Both the position numbers and the translations under genes were made by a program. A model generated the notes under the pieces. The model worked only from the letters and a program-made list of their open reading frames with translations, had not been told where the DNA came from and made no database searches. A DNA stretch of 64,000 nucleotides, taken from assembly GCA_030433005.1 (NCBI GenBank), contig JAUILQ010000018.1:31275-95274 (forward strand), in the 5' to 3' direction. Each line of letters begins with the position of its first letter. Within the stretch, counting starts at the first letter, position 1. Positions 47,807 to 57,332 of the stretch are shown piece after piece. This DNA comes from Alphaproteobacteria bacterium. Lineage in GTDB: Bacteria > Pseudomonadota > Alphaproteobacteria > Kiloniellales > DSM-21159.

Positions 47807-47846
47807 CTGTCATGTCCCGGTGACCCAAGCGTCACCGCAGCGTCAT
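47807..47846 (+). promoter_or_regulatory. Pho box (four direct repeats) upstream of phnC
   Basis: Four 7-mers recur every 11 bp, each followed by a 4-bp spacer: CTGTCAT (47807), CGGTGAC (47818), GCGTCAC (47829) and GCGTCAT (47840). PhoB binds CTGTCAT-like 7-mers with 4-bp spacers, at 11-bp spacing. The first unit is a perfect consensus, the others vary at one to three positions. It ends 86 bp before the phnC ATG. It supports control of phnCDE by phosphate starvation. Confidence 0.8.
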
Positions 47847-47932
47847 CACGACGCTACGCAACGCCGCCACACTCTGGCCCGTCGGACCGGAGGGCAGCCT
47901 TCCGGCCTGCCGGACGAATGGCTGGAGAACGC

Positions 47933-48781
47933 ATGGCGGCGATCGAGATCTCGGGCCTGACCAAGAGCTTCGGCCGCAACCGCGCCCTCGACCGCATCGA
48001 GCTGACCGTCGAGCGGGGGGAGATGGTGGCGCTGATCGGCGCCTCGGGCTCCGGCAAGTCGACCCTGATCCGCCACATCGCCGGCCTGCTGGCCGCCGAC
48101 CGCGCCGGCGGCGAGGTCCGGGTGCTCGGCCGCGCCGTTCAGGGAGACGGTCGCGTGGCCCGCGGCGTACGGGCGCTGCGCAGCGAGATCGGCGTGGTCT
48201 TCCAGCAGTTCAACCTCGTCGGGCGGCTGTCGCTGCTCAAGAACGTGCTGCTCGGCAATCTCGGCCGGGTGCCGCGCTGGCGCGGCACGCTCGGCGTGTT
48301 CACCGAGGAGGAAAAGCTGCAGGCCATGGCGGCGCTGCAGCGCGTCGGCATGGACCGGCAGGCCGGCCAGCGGGCCTCGACCCTCTCGGGCGGCCAGCAG
48401 CAGCGCGGCGCCATCGCGCGCTGCCTGGTCCAGCGCGCGCGCCTGGTGCTCGCCGACGAGCCGATCGCCTCGCTCGACCCGGCCTCGGCCAAGCGAGTCA
48501 TGGAGATGCTGGCCGACATCAACCGGCGCGACCGCATCACCGTCGTCGTCTCGCTGCACCAGGTCGACTACGCGATCCGCTACTGCCGACGCGTCGTCGC
48601 GCTGCGCGACGGGCGGATCATCTACGACGGCGCGACCAGCCGGCTGACGCGCGGCTTCCTGCGCGAGCTCTACGGCGACAGCAGCGAGGAACTGATCCTG
48701 ACCGGCGCCTTCGAGGACGACGAGCCCGAGGCGGCCGTGGACGAGCATCCGGAGGCCTTCGTCGCCCGCGCCGCGGGCTGA
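47933..48781 (+). CDS. phnC: Phosphonate ABC transporter ATPase
   Basis: The 282-aa cytoplasmic ATPase energises organophosphonate uptake. It shows Walker [20 protein letters not shown]-loop [19 protein letters not shown], signature [19 protein letters not shown] and Walker [37 protein letters not shown] is typical of PhnC rather than other importers. ATG 47933 follows GGAG with a five-base gap. The C-terminus has an acidic extension ([16 protein letters not shown]) beyond the ATPase core. It begins the phnCDE operon behind a Pho box. Confidence 0.95.
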   Translation: MAAIEISGLTKSFGRNRALDRIELTVERGEMVALIGASGSGKSTLIRHIAGLLAADRAGGEVRVLGRAVQGDGRVARGVRALRSEIGVVFQQFNLVGRLSLLKNVLLGNLGRVPRWRGTLGVFTEEEKLQAMAALQRVGMDRQAGQRASTLSGGQQQRGAIARCLVQRARLVLADEPIASLDPASAKRVMEMLADINRRDRITVVVSLHQVDYAIRYCRRVVALRDGRIIYDGATSRLTRGFLRELYGDSSEELILTGAFEDDEPEAAVDEHPEAFVARAAG

Positions 48782-48803
48782 GCGACGGCACCGGTCCCGC
48801 GCG

Positions 48804-48822
48804 GCCCGGCGGACCGCCGGGC
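48804..48822. repeat. Hairpin in the phnC-phnD gap
   Basis: GCCCGGCGG and CCGCCGGGC form perfect 9-bp arms around one base. No T tract follows, so it may stabilise or process the transcript. It precedes phnD by about 30 bp. Confidence 0.5.
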
Positions 48823-48853
48823 GGCTTCCCACGCGAAACCAAGGAGGGACGAG

Positions 48854-49924
48854 ATGTTTCGCACGCTTATGGCTTCCGCGGCGCTCGCCGCGACGGCCCT
48901 GGTCGGCACGGCTCTGACCGGCCCGGGCCTGGCCATTCCGGGTCTGGCCGGCCAGACCGCCGCCGCCCAGGAGATGGAGCAGATCAACTTCGGCATCATC
49001 TCCACCGAGTCCTCGCAGAACCTGAAGAGCAGCTTCGGCCCGTTCCTCGAGGACATGGAGAAGGAGCTCGGCCTGCCGGTGAAGGCCTTCTTCGCGCCGG
49101 ACTACGCCGGCGTCATCGAGGGCATGCGCTTCGGCAAGGTCGACGTCGCCTGGTTCGGCAACAAGTCGGCCATGGAGGCCGTCGACCGCGCCGGCGGCGA
49201 GATCTTCGCCCAGACCATCAAGGACGACGGCTCCGAGGGCTACTACTCGCTGCTGATCGTCAACAAGGACAGCGAGCTGTCGAGCCTCGAGGACCTGCTG
49301 GCCAAGTGCGGCTCGGGTCTCAACTTCGGCAACGGCGATCCGAACTCGACCTCGGGCTTCCTGGTCCCGTCCTACTACGTCTGGGCCAAGAACGGCGTCG
49401 ATCCGAAGGAGTGCTTCGGCCGCGTCGTCAACGCCAACCACGAGACCAACGCCCTGGCGGTCGCCAACGGCCAGGTCGACGTCGCCACCAACAACACCGA
49501 GTCGATCTACGCGCGTCTCGCCAAGACCAACCCCGAGGCCGCGTCGAAGATCAAGGAGATCTGGCGCTCGCCGCTGATCCCCTCCGATCCGATGGTCTGG
49601 CGCAAGGACCTCTCCGCCGAGACGAAGGAGAAGCTCTACTACTTCTTCATGACCTACGGCCGCTTCGGCGACCTGGAGGAGGTCAAGCGCGAGCGCCAGG
49701 TGCTGGCCGAGATGTCCGACGGCTGGGGCCCCTTCCTGGCGTCCTCGAACGCCCAGCTGATCCCGATCCGCCAGCTCGAGCTGTTCCGCAACAAGCTGCG
49801 CATCGAGAACGACGAGACGCTGTCCGCCGAGGAGAAGCAGCAGCAGGTCGCCGAGATCGAGCAGCAGCTGACCGAGCTCGGCGAGTGGGAGGCCGCGGTC
49901 ACGCCGGCCGCCGCCACGAACTGA
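48854..49924 (+). CDS. phnD: Phosphonate-binding periplasmic protein
   Basis: The 356-aa exported binding protein has a signal peptide ([18 protein letters not shown]). The mature protein begins [20 protein letters not shown] and continues [20 protein letters not shown] and [18 protein letters not shown]. These segments closely resemble E. coli PhnD, which binds 2-aminoethylphosphonate. Ligand-contact blocks [18 protein letters not shown] and [17 protein letters not shown] regions are present. A long charged C-terminal helix ends the protein. The AAGGAGG site precedes the ATG. A strong terminator-like hairpin follows. Confidence 0.95.
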   Translation: MFRTLMASAALAATALVGTALTGPGLAIPGLAGQTAAAQEMEQINFGIISTESSQNLKSSFGPFLEDMEKELGLPVKAFFAPDYAGVIEGMRFGKVDVAWFGNKSAMEAVDRAGGEIFAQTIKDDGSEGYYSLLIVNKDSELSSLEDLLAKCGSGLNFGNGDPNSTSGFLVPSYYVWAKNGVDPKECFGRVVNANHETNALAVANGQVDVATNNTESIYARLAKTNPEAASKIKEIWRSPLIPSDPMVWRKDLSAETKEKLYYFFMTYGRFGDLEEVKRERQVLAEMSDGWGPFLASSNAQLIPIRQLELFRNKLRIENDETLSAEEKQQQVAEIEQQLTELGEWEAAVTPAAATN

Positions 49925-49941
49925 GCCGGACAAGGCTTGCG

Positions 49942-49980
49942 GGGACGGCCGCCGAACGCGGCGGCCGTCCCATCCTTTTT
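49942..49980 (+). terminator. Terminator-like hairpin between phnD and phnE (attenuator)
   Basis: Bases 49942-49953 pair perfectly with 49960-49971 (12 bp, almost all G-C) around a six-base loop (GAACGC), followed by a CATCC and five T. This is a near-canonical Rho-independent terminator inside the operon. Partial read-through would give more binding protein than permease. Confidence 0.85.
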
Positions 49981-50007
49981 CCAGCCGAGCCCGCGGAAGC
50001 GCCGATC

Positions 50008-50853
50008 ATGACCGAAGCCTCGACCTCGCCTGCCGGCCTGAACCGCCTCGACGAGCGGCAGCGCGCGGCCTTGCGCCAGGGCCTGCCGCGCCGCGACCTC
50101 CGCTCTAGCGTCATCGGCTTGGTCGGCTGGGCCGCCGTCTGCGGCATCCTGGTCTGGTCCTGGGAGGGCGCGGAGATGCGCCCCGGCGACCTGGTCACCT
50201 TCGCCGGCAACATGGCGGAGTTCGCCGCCGGCTTCACCGACCCCGACTTCCGTCACTGGCGGATGTTCCTCGAGGAGATGCTGGTCACCATCCAGATCGC
50301 CATCTGGGGCACGCTGCTGGCCGTCGTCTGCGCCGTCCCGCTGGGCATCCTCTGCTCGGAGAACGTCGTGCCCTGGTGGGTCTACCAGCCGGTGCGCCGG
50401 GTGATGGACGCCTGCCGCGCGATCAACGAGATGGTCTTCGCCATGCTGTTCGTGGTCGCCGTCGGTCTCGGCCCCTTCGCCGGCGTGCTGGCGCTCTTCG
50501 TGCACACCACCGGCATCCTGGCGAAGCTGTTCTCCGAGGCCGTCGAGGCGATCGACCCGCGGCCGGTCGAGGGCATCCGCGCGACCGGCGCGACGCCCGT
50601 CCAGGAGGTCGTCTTCGGCATCATCCCGCAGGTCCTGCCGCTGTGGATCAGCTACACGCTCTACCGCTTCGAATCGAACGTCCGCTCGGCGACCGTGGTC
50701 GGCCTGGTCGGCGCCGGCGGCATCGGCGTGCTGCTGTGGGAGTACATCCGCGGCTTCTACTACTCGGAGACCGCGGCGGTGATGATCTTCATCATCGTCA
50801 CCGTGACCCTGCTCGACCTCGCCTCCCAACAGATCCGGCGCCGTTTCACGTAG
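50008..50853 (+). CDS. phnE: Phosphonate ABC transporter permease
   Basis: The 281-aa inner-membrane protein has about six hydrophobic helices. It includes the permease EAA-type region [20 protein letters not shown] that couples to PhnC, and [20 protein letters not shown] with the PhnE-specific [16 protein letters not shown] 50008 is used; the frame upstream lies within phnD and is a shadow. There is only one permease gene; many loci also have phnE2. It completes the phnCDE operon. No C-P lyase gene is in the window. Confidence 0.94.
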   Translation: MTEASTSPAGLNRLDERQRAALRQGLPRRDLRSSVIGLVGWAAVCGILVWSWEGAEMRPGDLVTFAGNMAEFAAGFTDPDFRHWRMFLEEMLVTIQIAIWGTLLAVVCAVPLGILCSENVVPWWVYQPVRRVMDACRAINEMVFAMLFVVAVGLGPFAGVLALFVHTTGILAKLFSEAVEAIDPRPVEGIRATGATPVQEVVFGIIPQVLPLWISYTLYRFESNVRSATVVGLVGAGGIGVLLWEYIRGFYYSETAAVMIFIIVTVTLLDLASQQIRRRFT

Positions 50854-50920
50854 CGTGAAAGGCGCCCGGGCGCTCTCGGAACCGGCGACGGCGGAGCCGG
50901 CGCTCGCGAGCGAGTCTCCC

Positions 50921-51700
50921 CTACCCTTCCCCGTGGGTGCGAATCTTCAGGGTGCGGCCGCAGTGCTTGCAGTGCACGGCGTCGGGCTCGTGGCGGTCGA
51001 GGCCGCAGTCCGGGCAGGTGAAGCGCACCTTGGTCGGGCTGAAGATGGCCTGGGCGAGGCGCAGGAATAGCGCCACGCCGACGACCATGATCAGCACCGC
51101 CAGCAGCCGCCCGGTGGTGCCGTGCAGCACGATGTCGCCGAAGCCTGTCGTGGTCAGGGTCGAGACGGTGAAGTAGAGCGCCGCCAGGTAGTTGTCGATA
51201 TCGTCGTTGCGCCCGAAGGCGTGGTTGAAGACGACGCCGGTGACGATGAAGATGAACACCAGCAGGTTCACGCTGCGCACGATGACGTCCTCGTGGCGGC
51301 GGAAGAAGGCCGCGCCCTGGCGCAGGTCGCGCAGCATCGCGAAGGAATGCAGCAGCCTGAGCGCCCGCAGGACGCGCAGGAAGGCCAGGTTCTGGTCGAT
51401 GATCGGCGCCGCCAGCAGCGAGGCGATGACCAGCAGGTCGGCCAGGGTGTGGACCTGCCGCAGCATCCTGAGCTTGCTCGGCGCGATCCAGAGCCGCGCC
51501 AGGAAATCCAGCAGGATGATCGCGCCGACGACCAGGTCGGCGATCAGGATCTCGGGGGTCAACTCGACCGGCGCGGTCAGGATGAAGAAGGCGATGGTCA
51601 GGAAGTCGAAGGCGAGCAGGCTGTAGCGGAAGCGCGACGCCGTCGGGCTGTCGCCGTTGTAGAGATGGTCGATGCGCCTGCGCAGGCCGCCCAGCGCCAT
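50921..51700 (-). CDS. Voltage-gated-type potassium channel with C-terminal zinc ribbon
   Basis: The 259-aa membrane protein has six predicted helices. The S4-like helix (FLRVLRALRLLHSFAMLRDL) carries regularly spaced arginines. The pore has the K+ selectivity filter TVSTLTTTGFGDIVLHG. After the last helix comes a short cytoplasmic tail with four cysteines in the CPDCGLDRHEPDAVHCKHCG zinc-ribbon pattern, which is unusual for a KvAP-like channel. ATG 51700 is used, four bases before the agmatine deiminase stop at 51705. It could link membrane potential to a metal or redox signal. Confidence 0.85.
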   Translation of the reverse strand: MALGGLRRRIDHLYNGDSPTASRFRYSLLAFDFLTIAFFILTAPVELTPEILIADLVVGAIILLDFLARLWIAPSKLRMLRQVHTLADLLVIASLLAAPIIDQNLAFLRVLRALRLLHSFAMLRDLRQGAAFFRRHEDVIVRSVNLLVFIFIVTGVVFNHAFGRNDDIDNYLAALYFTVSTLTTTGFGDIVLHGTTGRLLAVLIMVVGVALFLRLAQAIFSPTKVRFTCPDCGLDRHEPDAVHCKHCGRTLKIRTHGEG

Positions 51701-51704
51701 CGGC

Positions 51705-52766
51705 CTAGAGCGGCTGCTGCTGGGTGATGCAGTGGATGCCGCCGCCGCCCGGCGCGATCGCCCGCACGTCCACCGCGACCACGCGCCGCCCCGGGAAGGC
51801 ACGGCCCAGCACCTCGGCGGCGGCCGCGTCGCTGGGCAGGCCGTAGGCCGGCATCACCAGGCCGCCGTTGACCAGGTAGAAGTTGATGTAGGCGGTGCAG
51901 TAGATCTCGTTGGTCGCCACCGCCGGGTCGGCCTCGGGCAGTTCGACGATCTCGAAGGCGCGGCCGCGCGCGTCGCGCGCCAGTTCCAGGGCGCGGCGGT
52001 TCTCGCGCAGGGCCGCGGCATGGGGCACCGCCGGGTCGACGCTGCCGATCAGCACGCGCCCGGGCGCCGCGAAGCAGGCGATGCCGTCGACGTGGCCGTC
52101 GGTCTCGATCTCCTCGACGTCGCCCGGCAGCCAGACCACCCGCTCGACGCCCAGGCTCTCGCACAGCAGGCGCTCGGCCTCCGCGCGCTCCAGTCCCGGA
52201 TTCCGGTTGGCGTTGAAGACTACGCTCTCGGTGGTCAGCAGCGTCCCCTCGCCGTCGACGTGCAGCGCGCCGCCCTCCAGCGTGAGGGGCCCTTCGTGGC
52301 AGGGCAGTCCGAGGCGCGAGAGCAGCGTCTCGGCGAGCCGCGCGTCGCGCTCCCAGGGCGCATGCTTGCCGCCCCAGGCATTGAAGCGCCAGGACACGCC
52401 GCCGAGGCGGCCGTCGGGATGGCGAACGAAGCTCGGGCCGCTGTCGCGGGTCCAGGAATCGTCGATCTCGATCGCCTCGACGGCCACCGCCGGGCCGCAG
52501 GCGCTCCCGGCCTCGGCGGCCAGCGCCAGCGGCGCGATCATGGTCACCGGCTCGAAGTCGGCGATCGCCCGCGCGACCTCGGCGAAGGCCCGGCGCGCCG
52601 CCTCCAGGTCGGGCCAGAAGTCCTCGCGGCAGGGCCAGGCCATCCAGGTCCGCGCGTGCGGCGCCCACTCCGCTGGCATGGCGAAGCCGGCCGCCCGCGG
52701 GCTCCCGCCGGCGAAGGGGCCGGGCGCCGCCTGCCCGGCTGCTTCGGCCGGCCCGGCCGCGGCCAT
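51705..52766 (-). CDS. aguA: Agmatine deiminase (PPAD family), copy 1
   Basis: The 353-aa enzyme hydrolyses agmatine to N-carbamoylputrescine and ammonia. Catalytic residues are in GGGGIHCITQQQPL (Cys), ETDGHVDGIACF (His) and LTLEGGALHVDGEGTLL (Glu/Asp). A Trp/Arg-rich N-terminal block (WMAWPCREDFWPDLEAARRA) is conserved. It lies six bases after a closely related second copy (52773-53807). No carbamoylputrescine amidase gene is present nearby. It may alternatively act on other guanidino compounds. Confidence 0.92.
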   Translation of the reverse strand: MAAAGPAEAAGQAAPGPFAGGSPRAAGFAMPAEWAPHARTWMAWPCREDFWPDLEAARRAFAEVARAIADFEPVTMIAPLALAAEAGSACGPAVAVEAIEIDDSWTRDSGPSFVRHPDGRLGGVSWRFNAWGGKHAPWERDARLAETLLSRLGLPCHEGPLTLEGGALHVDGEGTLLTTESVVFNANRNPGLERAEAERLLCESLGVERVVWLPGDVEEIETDGHVDGIACFAAPGRVLIGSVDPAVPHAAALRENRRALELARDARGRAFEIVELPEADPAVATNEIYCTAYINFYLVNGGLVMPAYGLPSDAAAAEVLGRAFPGRRVVAVDVRAIAPGGGGIHCITQQQPL

Positions 52767-52772
52767 CGGCAG

Positions 52773-53807
52773 CTACTCCTGCTCGGGCGGCTCGACCGCC
52801 GGCTGCTGCTGGGTGATGCAGTGGATGCCGCCGCCGCCGAGCAGGATGTCGAGCGCCGGCACCTGGGCGATCTTGCGGTCGGGAAAGATCGCCTCGAAGA
52901 GATCGAAGGCGCGGTCGTCGGCCGGATCGTCGAACGAGGGCAGCACGATGCCGCCGTTGGTGAAATAGAAGTTCACGTAGGAAAGCGCCAGGCGCGTGCC
53001 GTCTTCCTGGTAGCGCGCCTTGGGCTGGCGCACCTCGACGACCTCCAGCGGCCGCCCCTCGGCGTCGGTCTCGCCGCGCAGCAGCTCCAGGTTCTCCCGC
53101 AGCGGCGCGTAGTTGGCGTCGTCCTCGTTATCGGTGGACAATGCCAGCACCTTGGCCGGGCCGATGAAGCAGGCGACGTTGTCGACGTGGCCGTCGGTCT
53201 CGTCGTCGGCGAGACTGCCCGGCAGCCAGATCACCTTGCGCACCCCGAGGTGGTCCTTGAGGATCGCCTCGATCTCCTCGGCGCTGCGCCCCGGATTGCG
53301 GTTGTCGTTGACCAGGCTCTGGCGCACGGCCAGCAGCGTGCCTTCGCCGTCGACATGCAGCGCGCCGCCCTCGGTCACCAGGTCGCAGGCGAAGCGGCGT
53401 ACTTCGCCCTTCTCCAGCATGGCGGCCGCCAGCCTGGCATCCTTCTCGTAGGGCCGATAGCGCTCGCCCCAGGCGTTGAAGGTCCAGTCGACGCCGGCGA
53501 GCCCGCCCTTGCCGTCGACGAGGTAGGTCGGGCCGCTGTCGCGCACCCAGGAGTCGTCGTGATCGAGCGGCACGGCGCTGACGCCCGAGCCGCACTTGAT
53601 CGAGACCTCGGCGACGGCCACGGGGTTGGCGATCATCGTCACCGGCTCGAAGCGCGCGATCGCCTTGGCGACCTCCGCGTAGGCCTCGCGTGCCTCGTCG
53701 ATCGCGTCGCCCCAGAGCTCCTCGCGTGACGGCCAGGCCATCCAGGTGCGGGCATGCGGCGCCCATTCCGGCGGCATGAAGAAGCCCTCGTCGACAGGTT
53801 TCGCCAT
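52773..53807 (-). CDS. Agmatine deiminase (PPAD family), copy 2
   Basis: The 344-aa paralogue of the neighbouring deiminase has all catalytic parts: GGGGIHCITQQQPAVEPP, DETDGHVDNVACF, and VTEGGALHVDGEGTLLAV. Its N-terminus is FFMPPEWAPHARTWMAWPSR. ATG 53807 is used; upstream codons are not conserved. The two copies lie in tandem, likely in one transcript, and differ at many positions, so the duplication is not recent. The copies may have different substrates. It cannot be said which is the true AguA. Confidence 0.92.
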   Translation of the reverse strand: MAKPVDEGFFMPPEWAPHARTWMAWPSREELWGDAIDEAREAYAEVAKAIARFEPVTMIANPVAVAEVSIKCGSGVSAVPLDHDDSWVRDSGPTYLVDGKGGLAGVDWTFNAWGERYRPYEKDARLAAAMLEKGEVRRFACDLVTEGGALHVDGEGTLLAVRQSLVNDNRNPGRSAEEIEAILKDHLGVRKVIWLPGSLADDETDGHVDNVACFIGPAKVLALSTDNEDDANYAPLRENLELLRGETDAEGRPLEVVEVRQPKARYQEDGTRLALSYVNFYFTNGGIVLPSFDDPADDRAFDLFEAIFPDRKIAQVPALDILLGGGGIHCITQQQPAVEPPEQE

Positions 53808-54055
53808 ACGGGTCGGCTTTCGGTGGTTTGTCCGCGGGGTCGTGCGGGCCGGGCAGGTGGCCCGGCCCCGGCTCGACGCGGGCTCGGCGCGCCGGCCGTG
53901 CACGTTTTCTGAGCGGCACTCTAGGCAAGGGGTGCGGGGCTGTCCACGTCACGCTTGGCGCGGCGTCGGGTGCTCGGCGGGCGCGACCCGCAGGGACCGG
54001 CTCGCCCCGGGATCCTGCGCGCGATACCCCGCCGGAAAGCGACGGTCGGCCGGCC

Positions 54056-54484
54056 TCAGCCGCCTTCGCTGCTCGCCGGCCGGCGCAGGTCGCCGTCGGC
54101 CAGGAAGGCGGCGGCCGGCCGCGGCGCGATCAGCAGCGCCGTGCCGTTGCGCGGCAGGCCGTCCGAGAGGAAGGGAGCGGCGGAAACCTGACCGTCGAGA
54201 CGGCGGTCGACGGCAAGGTCGGGCGCGGTGCCCGGCAGCGGTTCGAGCGCGGCGAGCGCGGTCTCGTAGACCTGCTCCTCGCGGCAGAGCGCCCCCTCGG
54301 TGACGATGTTGAAGAGCGCGCAGTCGCGCTCGGCGACGATCGAGATGCCGTGGTCGGTCATCAACTTGCCGCTCGCCGCGTAGCTGCCCGCGTCCATCAT
54401 CAGCGTGGCGATCGACAGCGCCGGCGGCAGGGCGCAGCCGGTCAGCGGCAGGACCAGAAGAACAGCCAGAAGAACCTTGCGCAT
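54056..54484 (-). CDS. Small lipoprotein of unknown function
   Basis: The 142-aa protein has a lipoprotein signal (VLLAVLLVLPLTGCALPPAL, lipobox LTGC). The mature chain is DHGISIVAERDCALFNIVTE, then a short helical and Ala/Pro-rich part. The 'DHxISxVxxRDCxLxNIxTEGxxC' pattern is shared with a group of small alphaproteobacterial lipoproteins. It has its own strong sigma-70 promoter at 54515-54544 and probably an AGGGGGG ribosome site. Function is unknown. Confidence 0.8.
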   Translation of the reverse strand: MRKVLLAVLLVLPLTGCALPPALSIATLMMDAGSYAASGKLMTDHGISIVAERDCALFNIVTEGALCREEQVYETALAALEPLPGTAPDLAVDRRLDGQVSAAPFLSDGLPRNGTALLIAPRPAAAFLADGDLRRPASSEGG

Positions 54485-54514
54485 GCCGGTCGAATCCCCC
54501 CTGATTCCGAAAGG

Positions 54515-54544
54515 ATTCTAGCCCGCTCTCCGAACGGCTGTCAA
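54515..54544 (-). promoter_or_regulatory. Strong sigma-70 promoter of the small lipoprotein gene
   Basis: On the minus strand, a perfect TTGACA (54539-54544) is 18 bp from TAGAAT (54515-54520, five of six positions). The start site would be near 54508, about 24 bp upstream of the ATG at 54484. It is the best sigma-70 promoter match in the window. Confidence 0.75.
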
Positions 54545-54582
54545 AATCTTGGCTCAAGCCCCTGACAGCGCAGGGAAAATTT

Positions 54583-56367
54583 CTACTTCTTGAGGGGCGG
54601 CAGGGCGAGCTTCAGGTGCAGTTCGCGCAGCCGCTCCGGCGTCGTCGGGGACGGCGCCTGCATCATCAGGTCCTCGGCGCGCTGGTTCAGCGGGAAGGCG
54701 ATGATCTCGCGGATGTTCGGCTCGTCGGCCAGCAGCATGACGATGCGGTCGATGCCCGGGGCCGAGCCGCCGTGCGGCGGCGCGCCGTATCGCAGCGCGT
54801 TGAACAGGCCGGCGAAGCGGGCCTCGATCTCCTCGCGGCCGTAGCCGGCGATCTCGAAGGCCTTGACCATGACCTCGGGCAGGTGGTTCCGGATCGCGCC
54901 CGACGACAGCTCGACGCCGTTGCACACGATGTCGTACTGGAAGGCCTTGATCTCCAGCGGATCCATCGTCTCCAGCGCCTCCATGCCGCCCTGCGGCATG
55001 GAGAAGGGGTTGTGCGAGAACTCGATCTTGCCGCTGTCCTCGTCGAGCTCGTACATCGGGAAGTCGACGATCCAGCAGAACTTGAAGGCGCCCGGCTCGA
55101 CCAGCTCGAGCTCCTCGCCCAGCTTGGTCCGGACCTGGCCCGCGAAGGCGGCCGCGCCCTTCGGCTTGTCGCAGGAGAAGAACACGGCGTCGCCGTCCTT
55201 CAGGCCGGCGGTCGCCTTGATTTTCGCGACGCGGTCGGCCTCCAGGTTCTTGGCGATCGGGCCGCGCGCCTCGCCGTCCTCGCCGTAGACGATGTAGCCG
55301 AGACCCGGCTTGCCTTCGCGCTGGGCCCAGGAGTTCAGCTTGTCGAACCAGCTGCGCGCCTGCTTGGCCGCGCCCGGCGCCGGGATCGCGCGGACGACCG
55401 CGCCCTGGTCGATCAGCTTGGCGAAGATGCCGAAGCCGCCGCCGGCGAAGTCGGCGGTGACGTCGACGATCTCGATCGGGTTGCGCAGGTCCGGCTTGTC
55501 GCTGCCGTACTTCAGCAGCGCCTCGTCGTAGGCGATGCGCGGGAAGGGCGGCGCGGTCACGCTGCGCTCGCCGGAGAACTCGTCGAAGACGCCGTGCAGC
55601 ACCGGCTCGATGGCCGCGAAGACGTCGTCCTGGGTGACGAAGCTCATCTCGAAGTCGAGCTGGTAGAACTCGCCCGGCGAGCGGTCGGCGCGCGCGTCCT
55701 CGTCGCGGAAGCAGGGCGCGATCTGGAAATAGCGGTCGAAGCCGGCGACCATCAGCAGCTGCTTGAACATCTGCGGCGCCTGGGGCAGCGCATAGAACTG
55801 GCCCGGGTGGATGCGGCTGGGCACCAGGTAGGCGCGCGCGCCCTCGGGGCTGTCGGCGGTCAGGATCGGCGTCTGGAACTCGGTGAAGCCCTGCTCGATC
55901 ATGCGCCGGCGAATCGAGTTGATGACCTGGCCGCGCAGCACGATGTTGCGCTGCATCTTCTCGCGCCGAAGGTCGAGGTAGCGGTAGCGCAGGCGCGTCT
56001 CCTCGCCGGCGTCCTCCTCGGCGTTGACCTGCAGCGGCAGCGGCTCGGCGGCCGACAGCAGCTCGACCGCCTCGATCCTCAGCTCGACCTGGCCGGTCGG
56101 CAGGTTCGGGTTGACCGTCTCGGCCACGCGCTCGACGACCTTGCCGGTGAAGCAGACCACCGACTCGGTCTTCAGCGCCTCGACCTTCTCGAACAGCGGC
56201 GCCGAGACGTCGACCACGCACTGCGTGATGCCGTAGTGGTCGCGCAGGTCGACGAACAGCAGCTGGCCGTGGTCGCGCTTGCGGTGGACCCAGCCGGACA
56301 GGCGCGCGGGGGAGCCGGCGTCGGCGGCGCGCAGCTGGCCGCAGGTGTGAGAGCGATAGGCGTGCAT
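54583..56367 (-). CDS. aspS: Aspartyl-tRNA synthetase
   Basis: The 594-aa class II enzyme charges tRNA-Asp. An N-terminal anticodon-binding OB fold ([20 protein letters not shown]) is followed by the catalytic domain with motif 2 ([20 protein letters not shown]), the GAD insertion domain characteristic of bacterial enzymes, and motif 3 [19 protein letters not shown]. Length is normal. It stands alone on the minus strand, with the FNT channel gene divergent from it. No unusual residue is seen. Confidence 0.98.
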   Translation of the reverse strand: MHAYRSHTCGQLRAADAGSPARLSGWVHRKRDHGQLLFVDLRDHYGITQCVVDVSAPLFEKVEALKTESVVCFTGKVVERVAETVNPNLPTGQVELRIEAVELLSAAEPLPLQVNAEEDAGEETRLRYRYLDLRREKMQRNIVLRGQVINSIRRRMIEQGFTEFQTPILTADSPEGARAYLVPSRIHPGQFYALPQAPQMFKQLLMVAGFDRYFQIAPCFRDEDARADRSPGEFYQLDFEMSFVTQDDVFAAIEPVLHGVFDEFSGERSVTAPPFPRIAYDEALLKYGSDKPDLRNPIEIVDVTADFAGGGFGIFAKLIDQGAVVRAIPAPGAAKQARSWFDKLNSWAQREGKPGLGYIVYGEDGEARGPIAKNLEADRVAKIKATAGLKDGDAVFFSCDKPKGAAAFAGQVRTKLGEELELVEPGAFKFCWIVDFPMYELDEDSGKIEFSHNPFSMPQGGMEALETMDPLEIKAFQYDIVCNGVELSSGAIRNHLPEVMVKAFEIAGYGREEIEARFAGLFNALRYGAPPHGGSAPGIDRIVMLLADEPNIREIIAFPLNQRAEDLMMQAPSPTTPERLRELHLKLALPPLKK

Positions 56368-56509
56368 TCCCGGGGGTTCCCAAGGGTTCGGTGAGGCGTC
56401 GGAGGCGCTCGAAAAGCGGGCGCAAGAGGCACGCCCGCCCGGGCTTTGTCAAGGTGGCCCGCCCCGGCCGCGTGGCACTCGCCCGCCCCCTCGTGCGTTG
56501 GTCCGGACG

Positions 56510-57319
56510 ATGACGCAAGAAACCCAGCGCGACGACACGCGGGACGAGGTGCGCAACCACCTCTCCCTGAACTCACCGATGATCTACGAGGTCGTGCGGC
56601 GCGAGGGCGTCGAGGAGCTGCGCCGGCCGACCCACTCGCTGTGGTGGTCCGGCTTCATCGCCGGCATCGCGCTGTCGACCTCGGTCTTCTTCGAGAGCTT
56701 CCTGCGCCACTACCTGCCCGACGCGCCCTGGCGGCCGCTGGTGCAGAGCTTCGGCTACTGCTTCGGCTTCGTCCTGGTCATCCTCGGCCGTCTGCAGCTG
56801 TTCACCGAGAACACCATCACGGTGATCCTGCCGATGCTGACCGACTTCAAGGGCCGGGTGCTGGTCAACGTCGCCCGGCTGTGGAGCGTCGTGCTGCTCG
56901 CCAATCTCGCAGGCACCCTGGTCTCGGCCGCGATGGCGGTCTACGGCGACATCGCCAGCCCCGAGCAGCTGGCCTCCGCGATGGAGCTGGCGCGCCACTA
57001 CGCCGACCACACGCCGCTCGAGATGCTGCTGAAGTCGATTCCCGCCGGCTTCCTGGTCGCGGCCCTGGTGTGGATCCTGCCCGGCGCGCGCGGCAACGAG
57101 TTCTGGGTCATCGTCCTGGTGACCTACGTGATCGGGCTCGGCGGCCTGACCCACGTGGTCGCCGGCGCGACCGAGACCTTCATGCTGGTGGTCGCCGGCG
57201 AGCTGGGCGTGCTGCCGGCACTCTACGGCAACCTGCTGCCCAGTCTGGTCGGCAACATCGCCGGCGGCACGCTGCTGTTCTCGGTGCTGGCCTACGCTCA
57301 GGTGCGCCAGGAGCTGTAG
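56510..57319 (+). CDS. Formate/nitrite transporter-family channel (YfdC-like)
   Basis: The 269-aa inner-membrane protein has six hydrophobic helices with the FNT-type blocks LWWSGFIAGIALSTSVFFES, LQLFTENTITVILPMLTD (the conserved FTENT) and HVVAGATETFMLVVAG. FNT proteins are pentameric pores for monovalent anions such as formate, nitrite or hydrosulfide; this spelling is nearer to YfdC than to FocA or NirC. An ATG at 56510 is used, with a TTG at 56498 possible. It lies divergent from aspS. Substrate unknown; there are no nearby nitrite or formate enzymes. Confidence 0.88.
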   Translation: MTQETQRDDTRDEVRNHLSLNSPMIYEVVRREGVEELRRPTHSLWWSGFIAGIALSTSVFFESFLRHYLPDAPWRPLVQSFGYCFGFVLVILGRLQLFTENTITVILPMLTDFKGRVLVNVARLWSVVLLANLAGTLVSAAMAVYGDIASPEQLASAMELARHYADHTPLEMLLKSIPAGFLVAALVWILPGARGNEFWVIVLVTYVIGLGGLTHVVAGATETFMLVVAGELGVLPALYGNLLPSLVGNIAGGTLLFSVLAYAQVRQEL

Positions 57320-57332
57320 CGCCCTCCTCCGG

